From positions 1 through 9,116 of the forward strand of contig DATDMG010000406.1 of the NCBI GenBank assembly GCA_036518955.1: a DNA stretch of 9,116 nt, written 5' to 3'. The notes beneath the pieces were generated by a model. It did not search any database and was not told the DNA's origin. It saw only the letters and a list, made by a program, of their open reading frames with translations. This document shows, in pieces, positions 1-4,973 of this stretch; positions within the stretch are counted from its first letter, which is position 1, and the number at the start of each line of letters is the position of its first letter. The position numbers were made by a program, and so were the translations under genes. The stretch is from DATDMG01 sp036518955. GTDB lineage: Bacteria; Actinomycetota; Actinomycetes; Actinomycetales; Kineosporiaceae.

Positions 1-16
1 CCGCCACCGTGGCAGA

Positions 17-142
17 TCAGGCGTGGGCGTGCTGCCGGCCACGACGCCGGCGCCACATCCCTGCGACACCGCCACCGAGCAGGGCCAGGCCTGCGGCCCC
101 CGCAGAGGTAGGTGCTGGCGGAGCGATGGGTGTGGTAAGCAC
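17..142 (-). CDS. Small single-pass membrane protein (41 aa), candidate SigK target
   Basis: I do not recognise a family. The ORF starts at GTG 142 and encodes 41 residues: a short Pro/Ala/Thr-rich N-terminus, one hydrophobic segment at about residues 14-30 rich in Ala, Gly and Leu, then a basic tail with RRRRGR and a His/Ala end. This predicts one membrane helix with its C-terminus in the cytoplasm, and it resembles the anchor of sortase substrates without an LPxTG motif. The start is chosen for the near-perfect AGGAGGA (149-155), 6 nt upstream. The same frame is open further upstream, to about 301, but that part has poor codon usage and contains the SigK-like promoter at 189-215. The gene lies on the same strand downstream of rskA. 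It could instead be the 3' remnant of a surface-protein gene, but its own ribosome binding site and promoter argue for a real small gene. Confidence 0.6.
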   Translation of the reverse strand: MLTTPIAPPAPTSAGAAGLALLGGGVAGMWRRRRGRQHAHA

Positions 143-188
143 CTGGGGTCCTCCTGACGTGGTGGATACTGGTCGGCATCCGGTCCTG

Positions 189-215
189 GTTCGGAGTGAC
201 CCACCACGTGGATTG
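189..215 (-). promoter_or_regulatory. SigK-type promoter of the 41-aa membrane protein gene
   Basis: On the minus strand, CAATCC (210-215) and CCGAAC (189-194) are separated by 15 nt. This is nearly the same arrangement as the pair upstream of sigK (CCATCC-15 nt-CCGAAG). The two sites share C(A/C)ATCCACG at one end and CTCCGAA at the other. A transcript would start near 182, giving a leader of about 40 nt that contains the AGGAGGA site. The match to the mycobacterial SigK consensus is from memory. Confidence 0.6.
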
Positions 216-234
216 CCGCCCATGACAACTTTTG

Positions 235-248
235 TCGTGGTACCACGA
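235..248. promoter_or_regulatory. 14-bp perfect palindrome upstream of the small membrane protein promoter
   Basis: TCGTGGTACCACGA is a perfect 14-bp palindrome, 19 nt upstream of the putative -35 at 210-215. Beside it, GACAA and TTGTC (224-236) form a second, smaller dyad. The position suits an activator or repressor site, but no known operator is recognised. Confidence 0.3.
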
Positions 249-252
249 AGCA

Positions 253-313
253 CGTCAGCCGTGATCAGTGCACGGTGGCCACAGGACGACCAGATGCATG
301 ATCACGGCTGACG
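253..313. terminator. Long stem-loop downstream of rskA
   Basis: A perfect 15-bp inverted repeat has arms at 253-267 and 299-313. After a single bulged G at 268 it continues for 4 bp more (269-272 with 295-298), leaving a 22-nt loop. It begins 22 nt after the rskA stop and probably ends the sigK-rskA transcript, separating it from the small gene downstream. There is no U tract, which is common in actinobacteria. The stem contains CGTGATCA, shared with the repeat at 4006-4037. Confidence 0.5.
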
Positions 314-330
314 GTGCATGATCACCGCTG
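295..330. repeat. 20-bp-period direct repeat of a TGCATGATCAC unit
   Basis: TGCATGATCACGGCTG (295-310) is repeated 20 bp later as TGCATGATCACCGCTG (315-330), with one mismatch. The first copy is also the right arm of the 253-313 stem-loop. The second copy ends 5 nt before the rskA stop codon. The unit resembles the intergenic palindrome at 4006-4037. Confidence 0.55.
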
Positions 331-335
331 GGTGG

Positions 336-1076
336 TCAGGCCTGCAGCACGATGAGGGGCTTGGTCGTCGGTTGCGCGGACCCGCCGTCCGGCTCGACGC
401 TGAGGGCCACCTTGTCGCCCGTCCGGACGCCGGTGATGAGCCGGCTCCACTGCCCGGCCGCGCCCAGGCCCGCCGGGCCGAGGCCCGCGGACACCACCCG
501 TTGATCAGGCCGCACGACCCAGAGCTGGTAGGTCCGTCCCTCGGCCAGGCCCGGCACCCCGCTGGCGAGCAGGGCTGCCTGCCCGTCGGCCACGTAGACC
601 GTCGCGGTGCCCCCGCCGGCCACCGGGGCGGCGACCCGCCGCGCTGTCGGGTTGCCGACGATCTGCAGCACCCGCTGGGCCTGGACGTCGCCCTGCTGGG
701 CGCGCAAGAGCTGAACGCCTCCCACTACGAGCCCGCCACCAGCGATCACCACGGCTGCGGCGGCCGCCGCCACCTGCACGCCGAGCCGGCGGCTCGGCGC
801 GGCGGGGGCGGACGACGCCCGCGGCATCCGCGGCGACAGCTGCGGGGCCTGCTGGGTCACCGCGATCTCGGCCATCACCCGGGAGCGCAGCGAGCGCGGG
901 GGCTGCACGGCCACGGCCTCGGCGAGCGTGACCACCGCGGCGCGCAAGGAGCGCACCTCGACCCGGCAGGCCTCGCACGCCTCGAGGTGCGCCTCGAAGG
1001 TGTGCCGCTCGTCGGCGTCCTCGATCGCGTCGATCGCGTACGCCCCCGAGAGCATGTGGACGTCGGCGGCACTCAC
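336..1076 (-). CDS. rskA: RskA-like anti-sigma factor, single-pass membrane protein
   Basis: This 246-residue protein should hold the SigK-like factor at the membrane until it is released, in mycobacteria by regulated proteolysis. The N-terminal domain carries a HxxxCxxC motif (H30, C34, C37) typical of zinc-binding anti-sigma domains. A hydrophobic Ala/Val/Gly helix at about 99-120 spans the membrane. The outer domain (about 130-246) has the RskA signature, including a TYQLWVV core and a SVEPDGGSAQPT stretch. The GTG start at 1076 overlaps the sigma stop by 4 nt, so the two are probably translationally coupled, and a G-rich GGGGG lies just upstream. From memory, mycobacterial RskA lacks the zinc motif, so the presence of all three ligands is notable. 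The identification is firm at family level. The partner is inferred from the overlap. Confidence 0.93.
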   Translation of the reverse strand: MSAADVHMLSGAYAIDAIEDADERHTFEAHLEACEACRVEVRSLRAAVVTLAEAVAVQPPRSLRSRVMAEIAVTQQAPQLSPRMPRASSAPAAPSRRLGVQVAAAAAAVVIAGGGLVVGGVQLLRAQQGDVQAQRVLQIVGNPTARRVAAPVAGGGTATVYVADGQAALLASGVPGLAEGRTYQLWVVRPDQRVVSAGLGPAGLGAAGQWSRLITGVRTGDKVALSVEPDGGSAQPTTKPLIVLQA

Positions 1077-1693
1077 GCCTGCACCCCCACACAGTCGCGG
1101 AGCCTGATCAGTCCGTCCCGCAGTCGGGTCTTCACCGTGCCGAGGGGGACCCTCAGCACGTCCGACACCTCCCGGTGGGAGTGGCCGCGGTAGAAGGCGA
1201 GCTCGATGGCCTGCCGCTGCAGGGCGGTGAGCCCGTCCAGGCAGCGTCTGACCTGCTCGTGCTCGAGCCGGTTCCAGACCTGCTCGGTGACCTCGTCGAA
1301 GTCCGGGACGGTGGCGGCTATCCCCGCCCGCACGTCCCGGTCGGCGGCGGCCTGGGCGGCGCGGACCCGGTCGATCGCCCGACGGCGGGCCATCGTCAGC
1401 AACCAGGAGCGCGCGCTGCCGCGCCGCACGTCGAACCGCGCAGCCGTTCGCCAGGCCTCGACCAGCACCTCCTGGGCCACCTCCTCGGCCTGTGACGGAT
1501 CCCGCAGCACCTGCAGGACGATGCCGTAGACGACCGGAGAGCAGCGGGCGTACAGCTCGTCGAACGCGGCGACGTCCCCCCCGGCCACCTGGACGAGCAG
1601 TTGCCCCTCGACATCCAGGGGCTGTACCCGCTGTCCGGGTGCGCCCGGATCCTCCTGCGAACTCACCGCGAACAGCCTGCGTCGCCCTGCCAC
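1073..1693 (-). CDS. sigK: ECF RNA polymerase sigma factor, SigK type
   Basis: This protein directs RNA polymerase to a small set of promoters. The 206-residue form has sigma region 2 at about residues 43-112 (with RDPSQAEEVAQEVLVEAWR and a LLTMARRRAIDRVR segment) and region 4 at about 143-200, with the helix-turn-helix HREVSDVLRVPLGTVKTR. The residues and layout resemble M. tuberculosis SigK closely. The GTG at 1693 is chosen because AGAGGAGA lies 8 nt upstream. The frame is also open to a GTG at 1741, but that codon falls at the predicted transcription start and has no ribosome site. A GTG at 1666 is a weaker choice. The stop overlaps rskA by 4 nt. A SigK-like promoter upstream suggests autoregulation. 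Confidence 0.93.
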   Translation of the reverse strand: MAGRRRLFAVSSQEDPGAPGQRVQPLDVEGQLLVQVAGGDVAAFDELYARCSPVVYGIVLQVLRDPSQAEEVAQEVLVEAWRTAARFDVRRGSARSWLLTMARRRAIDRVRAAQAAADRDVRAGIAATVPDFDEVTEQVWNRLEHEQVRRCLDGLTALQRQAIELAFYRGHSHREVSDVLRVPLGTVKTRLRDGLIRLRDCVGVQA

Positions 1694-1748
1694 CGGCAAA
1701 GTCTCCTCTGTGGTGCCCCCCCGTGGCCAGGTTCCGGTCACAACTCGA

Positions 1749-1775
1749 CTTCGGAGCCGGCCGCGTCGTGGATGG
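1749..1775 (-). promoter_or_regulatory. SigK-type autoregulatory promoter of sigK-rskA
   Basis: On the minus strand, CCATCC (1770-1775) and CCGAAG (1749-1754) are 15 nt apart. As I recall it, the mycobacterial SigK consensus is CCATCC followed at similar spacing by CCGAAT. Transcription would start near 1742, giving a leader of about 48 nt before the GTG at 1693. Confidence 0.65.
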
Positions 1776-1875
1776 GTCCAGGGTCTCCCGGCCGACCCAG
1801 CGGCCCCAGGACGCGGGCGTGATGGTCATCGTCGCGCGTCCGTCGCGAGCGTGGCCATCGTGCGTCCCGGTCGCG

Positions 1876-1895
1876 CCCGGCACCGCGAGTCCGGG
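1876..1895 (-). terminator. Weak stem-loop directly after the phosphodiesterase gene
   Basis: CCCGG (1876-1880) and CCGGG (1891-1895) form a 5-bp stem with a 10-nt loop, immediately next to the stop codon of the gene ending at 1896. It is short and could be chance in this GC-rich DNA. Confidence 0.25.
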
Positions 1896-2606
1896 TCAGG
1901 TGGGTACCCGCCAGTCGCGCACCGCGCCGGCGACGTCGTTACTGATCACGGCGTCCACCCCCCAGCGACGCAGCAGGCCGCGTCGGCGGGACCTGTCCAC
2001 GGTCCAGGCGCACACCCCGACGCCACGCTCGTGCCAGCGGGTGACCGTCCCGGCGTCCAACCAGCGGTGCACCGGGTTGAACATGGTCGGCGCGATGTCG
2101 GCGAGCAACGTGTCGGGTGGCGGCGTCCGGCGGTCCCAGCTCAGCATCAGGGGGCGGCCGGCGTCCTGGGCGCGCACCCAGGCCAACGCGCCGGCCGCCC
2201 CGCAGAACCAGACGGACGGCGCGGTCCCGGTGGCCGGGGGCAGCACCGCCAGGCAGGCCCGGGCGGTCTGGACGGTCCCGATGTCGAGCACCAGCGGCAC
2301 CCCGGCGCCCCCGGCCACGGCGAGCGCCTCGGCCAGGGTCGGCACGTGCCGCGCCCGGCCTCGCAACTCGGCGAGGCTCAGGTCGGCGATCCGGCGCGGC
2401 CGGCGCAGGGCTCGCAGCGCCGGGCCGTGGTGCAGCACCGGGACGCCGTCACGGGTGGTGCGGACGTCGACCTCCACGGCCGCCGCGCCGAGCCGGATCG
2501 CCTCCGCGATCCCCGGCACGGTGTTGTCGGCGAACACCCGGGGGGTACCACGGTGGGCGATCACCCCGCGCAACCAGCTGCCGGCCCGGCGGCCCACGTC
2601 AGCCAT
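1896..2606 (-). CDS. Glycerophosphodiester phosphodiesterase family protein, divergent active site
   Basis: Members of this family hydrolyse glycerophosphodiesters to an alcohol and glycerol 3-phosphate, using a TIM barrel and a divalent metal. The 236 residues show the opening AHRG (H18, R19), EVDVRTTRDG (E45, D47), the second histidine in PVLHHGP (H59), and the closing AWTVD at about 200-204. Two canonical positions differ: the ENT motif reads DNT (D27), and the acidic residue of the usual E-x-K strand reads LVLDIG (D108, no lysine). The usual HD reads HH. There is no signal peptide, so it is probably cytoplasmic. ATG 2606 begins just before the barrel and has no ribosome site. TACCGT (2614-2619) lies 7 nt upstream, so the mRNA may be leaderless. 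Activity and substrate are uncertain. Confidence 0.85.
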   Translation of the reverse strand: MADVGRRAGSWLRGVIAHRGTPRVFADNTVPGIAEAIRLGAAAVEVDVRTTRDGVPVLHHGPALRALRRPRRIADLSLAELRGRARHVPTLAEALAVAGGAGVPLVLDIGTVQTARACLAVLPPATGTAPSVWFCGAAGALAWVRAQDAGRPLMLSWDRRTPPPDTLLADIAPTMFNPVHRWLDAGTVTRWHERGVGVCAWTVDRSRRRGLLRRWGVDAVISNDVAGAVRDWRVPT

Positions 2607-2608
2607 AC

Positions 2609-2638
2609 GCCTGACGGTATCGGGTGGTGACGTCAGGC
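2609..2638. promoter_or_regulatory. Operator-like dyad over the phosphodiesterase promoter
   Basis: GCCTGACG (2609-2616) and CGTCAGGC (2631-2638) form a perfect 8-bp inverted repeat with centres 22 bp apart, about two helical turns. It begins 3 nt upstream of the phosphodiesterase ATG and overlaps the candidate -10 element TACCGT (2614-2619, minus strand). This geometry suits a dimeric repressor. The regulator is not identifiable from the window. Confidence 0.4.
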
Positions 2639-2658
2639 AGCGACCACGCACACGGCCC

Positions 2659-3045
2659 TCAGCTGGCCCGCCGCTGTCCGAGGCCCGGGGGAGACCGGTG
2701 GCCCGGTATGCCGTCAGGGCCGCTCCGGCCGGTCGTCGATCGGCGCCCCGCCATCCCGACACCGAGCGCGAGCAGCAGGTCGTCGAGCGAGGCGTACCGG
2801 GCGTCGTCCGGGAGCGATCGCAGCTCGACCAGGAGTTCGTCGTCCCCCGTGGGCCGAGCCGCGTCGAGCAGCGCGTCCCGGGTCGCCGGGAACCGGGCCG
2901 CCCCCAACCCCCGCACGATCAGGTCGAGCCGGGCGTGGTCCTCGTCGGTCATCGCCTGCGGTGCGCCGGCCCGGAACCGGGCCCGCACCTGCTCGATCCG
3001 GCCCTGCTCGATCCGGCCCTGCTGGTCGGCGTCGTCAGCACCCAT
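2659..3045 (-). CDS. DUF2795 domain protein
   Basis: The central part, about residues 51-95, has the pattern I associate with DUF2795: FPATRDALLDAA, then a short acidic stretch, then a helix ending in LRSLPD, and DARYASLDDLLLAL. This small actinobacterial domain has no established role. The N-terminal 30 residues include an exact duplication of GRIEQ (two 15-bp DNA copies at 2989-3018). The last 28 residues are Gly/Pro/Arg-rich and look disordered. ATG 3045 is chosen because codon usage stays typical from there. ATG 2952 is possible and would drop the repeat. A possible 71-residue gene ends 9 nt upstream, and the phosphodiesterase starts 52 nt downstream on the same strand. Confidence 0.7.
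   Translation of the reverse strand: MGADDADQQGRIEQGRIEQVRARFRAGAPQAMTDEDHARLDLIVRGLGAARFPATRDALLDAARPTGDDELLVELRSLPDDARYASLDDLLLALGVGMAGRRSTTGRSGPDGIPGHRSPPGLGQRRAS
2989..3018. repeat. Two exact 15-bp tandem copies inside the DUF2795 gene
   Basis: CTGCTCGATCCGGCC occurs at 2989-3003 and again, identical, at 3004-3018, with a partial third copy (CTGCT). On the minus strand this encodes the duplicated GRIEQ and keeps the reading frame. Confidence 0.9.
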
Positions 3046-3054
3046 CCCCGGGGG

Positions 3055-3270
3055 CTACCCACCCGCCGCCGGGACATGCCCCGTCAGGTCCGACCGGACG
3101 CACCCGTCGTCCACGCCGCGCCGGGCCACCCGAATCGGTCGCCGGGGACGCGACCACCGCAGCCCGGCGACGAGCAGCTCCAGCGCGAGGGACAGCGAGA
3201 CCGCCTCTCGAGGGTGCTGCGGACCAGTGGCCGCGGTCTGCACGTACCAGGCCGTTCGGGATAGTGACAA
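3055..3270 (-). CDS. Possible small protein (71 aa), unknown
   Basis: No family is recognised. The frame from TTG 3270 to TAG 3055 has strongly G/C-ending codons, as real genes here do, while its neighbouring frames do not. It encodes an amphipathic or weakly hydrophobic stretch at about residues 23-36 (AVSLSLALELLVAG), then an Arg-rich part. It ends 9 nt before the DUF2795 ATG, which suggests one transcript. The start is uncertain: neither TTG 3270 nor GTG 3243 has a ribosome site. A loose promoter match, TTGGTA-17 nt-CACTAT, lies across 3259-3287 on the minus strand and would favour GTG 3243. It may be a remnant of a larger gene. Confidence 0.4.
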   Translation of the reverse strand: MSLSRTAWYVQTAATGPQHPREAVSLSLALELLVAGLRWSRPRRPIRVARRGVDDGCVRSDLTGHVPAAGG

Positions 3271-3279
3271 CGGTTCCGG

Positions 3280-3714
3280 CTATTACCAAGACCTGGCGCA
3301 GATTTCAAGAGCCCATGCAGACTGTTGCCGAGCGCCTCGAGCTGTCACCCTCGAGCTATCGGCCACGCAGATCGACCGCCGGGGAAAGGGGGCGCTGACT
3401 TGACCTCGGATGACCTTCCGACCGCGGCGGCTGCCTCCGTAGCACCTCCGATGGAGTAGGGCTTTCACAGGAGACAGCCAGCCACCGCGGCATCGCGCAC
3501 ATCACGGGGACGCCTGGAGGGCGAGGCTGCCCTTCGTATCAGCGGGCCCCGTTTCCTTCCTTCGGTCACGCACGCCGTCGCCTCTCCGGCCGGTGATCCT
3601 GCCCGTCAGCGTCGTCGGGTGACCGTTGCGCACCACGACTGACGCCTTTCGTGACGGGCGTGGCCACCGATGAGGGCTGCCCGTCCGTCCGCCTGTGAGG
3701 ACAGGAGCACGACC
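3280..3714. other. Non-coding stretch of about 435 nt
   Basis: No frame in this interval has convincing codon usage. The part from about 3260 to 3480 is visibly less GC-rich than its surroundings. It contains an imperfect 12-bp inverted repeat (3422-3433 with 3479-3490, one mismatch) enclosing the small hairpin CTCCGATGGAG, and a near-repeat CTCGAGCTGTC / CTCGAGCTATC at about 3337-3360. It lies between genes that diverge from it, so it should hold promoters for both. I see no tRNA, no known riboswitch and no clear mobile-element end. Confidence 0.5.
3703..3707 (+). promoter_or_regulatory. Ribosome binding site fixing the start at 3715
   Basis: AGGAG lies 7 nt upstream of ATG 3715. The frame stays open to an earlier ATG at 3670, but that codon has no such site, so 3715 is preferred. 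Confidence 0.75.
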
Positions 3715-3990
3715 ATGCCCGACGACATCACCCCCGCCGACACGACGGCCTCCATGCCTGCCCCACGCGTTCGGGAGACGCGCCCGGGCGGCACGATCGA
3801 CATGACCGACTTCGAGACCACGATCGCCGGCCCTGCCGCCGCCGGCCCCACGCTCGAGTGGGCACTGCGGTGGCCGAGCGGGCACGTGCTCGTCGTCCTG
3901 TCGGAGGACGAGGCCCTCGCCATCGCCCGGGCCAACCCGACCTGCCGGGTGGTTCGCCGCTACGCGACCCCCTGGCGCAACTCCACCTGA
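3715..3990 (+). CDS. Small hypothetical protein (91 aa)
   Basis: I do not assign a function. The first 45 residues are Pro/Ala/Thr- and acid-rich and probably disordered, with a MTDFETT patch at about 30-36. The second half reads like a compact alpha/beta fold: LEWALRWPSGHVLVVLSEDEALAIARANPTCRVVRR-type sequence (about 47-82), ending in ATPWRN. This resembles small actinobacterial proteins in which a tryptophan and a strand-turn-strand precede a short helix and a V-V-R-R strand. It has no signal peptide or membrane segment. Third-position GC is high and the ribosome site is strong, so expression is likely. It stands alone on the plus strand and converges on the glycosyltransferase operon. Confidence 0.75.
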   Translation: MPDDITPADTTASMPAPRVRETRPGGTIDMTDFETTIAGPAAAGPTLEWALRWPSGHVLVVLSEDEALAIARANPTCRVVRRYATPWRNST

Positions 3991-4005
3991 GGTCGACCCG
4001 TCGAG

Positions 4006-4037
4006 GCGTGATCAGGCACCACGAGCCATGATCACGC
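4006..4037. repeat. Intergenic CGTGATCA palindrome, related to the one at 253-330
   Basis: GCGTGATCA (4006-4014) and TGATCACGC (4029-4037) are perfect 9-bp inverted arms. Skipping one base (4028), GGC and GCC extend the stem by 3 bp around a 7-nt loop. The stem with a single bulge and the CGTGATCA core followed by (T)GCAC or GGCAC match the stem-loop at 253-313. It begins 16 nt after the stop at 3990 and may also act as its terminator. Confidence 0.55.
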
Positions 4038-4041
4038 AGAC

Positions 4042-4083
4042 GCGAGGCCGTTTCGGCTGCAGGCGCCGCCGGGACGGCCTCGC
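4042..4083. terminator. Bidirectional terminator-like stem-loop between convergent genes
   Basis: GCGAGGCCGT (4042-4051) and ACGGCCTCGC (4074-4083) form a perfect 10-bp stem with a 22-nt loop that can fold further. It lies between the plus-strand stop at 3990 and the minus-strand stop at 4110. There is no U tract. Confidence 0.6.
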
Positions 4084-4109
4084 ATCATGTCGGAGCGCAC
4101 CGGCGTGGG

Positions 4110-4973
4110 TCACAGGTAGAGGGTCCGGAAGCGAATGCTTCCCTGGACGCGGCCCAGGTTGGCTCCCAACAGGGTGAGGAACCGGGCGCGACCAGGGCGC
4201 GACCGGATGTCACGCAACGCCCGGACAGTGCGCGCGTAGTCCACCAGGACGCGCGGGACGCTGCGGCGGCGCAACCCCCGCGCCCGGAACTTGCGGTACA
4301 ACGCGACCTCGCCCTCGCCGTACCCGCGTTCCTGGTCGAACACTCCCTTCAGCCCTTCCCGGTAGCGGTAGTGCAGGATCGCGCCGGGGACGAAGACCGC
4401 GGGGTAGCCCGCGTGGTAGAGCCGCCAGGAGATGTCCAGGTCGTGTTGGGTGGGCAGGCGCTCGTCGAACCCGCGCACCGCCTCCACGGCCTCCCGCCGC
4501 GCCGCCATCGACGCCCCGATGACGGCCGGCAGGTAGCTGCAGAACACGTCGATCCGGTCCTGCTGCAGGACGCGGCGCCGGGCCAGCAGCCACGGCGCGT
4601 TCAGTGTCTCGACGTCCATCGCCCCACCGACGAACGGTGCGTCGTCCAGGGCCTTGCCGATCTGTTCCAGGTATCCCGGGGCGGCGATGTCGTCGCTGTC
4701 GAGGAAGACCAGGTGGTCGCCGCGGCTGTGCTCGATGCCGTAGTTCAGACCGCGCGCCTGGTACCCCGGATCGGGCACGTCGAGCAGGCGGAAGTTCTCC
4801 ACCCGCCGCTCGAACCGACGCGCCACCTCCCCGGTGCGGTCGGTCGAGCCGTTGTCGACCACGACCAGCTCCCACCACCCGTCGTACTGCTGGCTGACGA
4901 TCGCCTCCAGCGTCTCCGCCAGGGTGGTGGCACTGTTGCGGCAGGAGACGATCACCGAGAGCGAGGTGCTCAC
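4110..4973 (-). CDS. Family 2 glycosyltransferase
   Basis: This enzyme would transfer a sugar from a nucleotide-sugar donor to a glycan or lipid acceptor at the cytoplasmic face of the membrane. The 287 residues begin with the GT-A fold: LSVIVSCRN (5-13), DNGSTD (40-45) for nucleotide binding, and the metal-binding DSDD (92-95). Downstream are GFDE (168-171) and HDLDISWRL (177-185), the acceptor-side acidic region of this family. The C-terminal 60 residues are Arg-rich and have no clear transmembrane helix, so any membrane contact is peripheral. The GTG start overlaps the stop of the aminotransferase gene by 4 nt, a sign of coupled translation. The pairing suggests that the transferred sugar is, or is attached to, the amino sugar made by that enzyme. 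Donor and acceptor cannot be read from the sequence. Confidence 0.92.
   Translation of the reverse strand: MSTSLSVIVSCRNSATTLAETLEAIVSQQYDGWWELVVVDNGSTDRTGEVARRFERRVENFRLLDVPDPGYQARGLNYGIEHSRGDHLVFLDSDDIAAPGYLEQIGKALDDAPFVGGAMDVETLNAPWLLARRRVLQQDRIDVFCSYLPAVIGASMAARREAVEAVRGFDERLPTQHDLDISWRLYHAGYPAVFVPGAILHYRYREGLKGVFDQERGYGEGEVALYRKFRARGLRRRSVPRVLVDYARTVRALRDIRSRPGRARFLTLLGANLGRVQGSIRFRTLYL

Noticed and set aside
1694..1741. Upstream extension of sigK to GTG 1741
   Set aside because: That codon lies at the predicted SigK transcription start and has no ribosome site, while AGAGGAGA fits GTG 1693. A leaderless second form cannot be fully excluded.
336..1883. One long minus-strand open frame of 515 codons covering rskA and sigK
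   Set aside because: Only its 3' part is the real anti-sigma gene. Before 1076 it runs out of frame through sigK with Arg/Gly/Pro-rich shadow sequence.
1492..3264. 590-codon plus-strand open frame
   Set aside because: It is antisense to sigK, the phosphodiesterase and DUF2795 genes. It has Arg/Pro/Ser composition and no domain, as expected from high GC.
3283..3468. 61-codon minus-strand ORF in the gene-free gap
   Set aside because: Codon third positions are not GC-biased, there is no ribosome site before the GTG, and no recognisable protein features.
3502..3935. Minus-strand open frames opposite the 91-aa gene
   Set aside because: The plus-strand gene has a strong ribosome site and better composition. 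These frames look like shadows.
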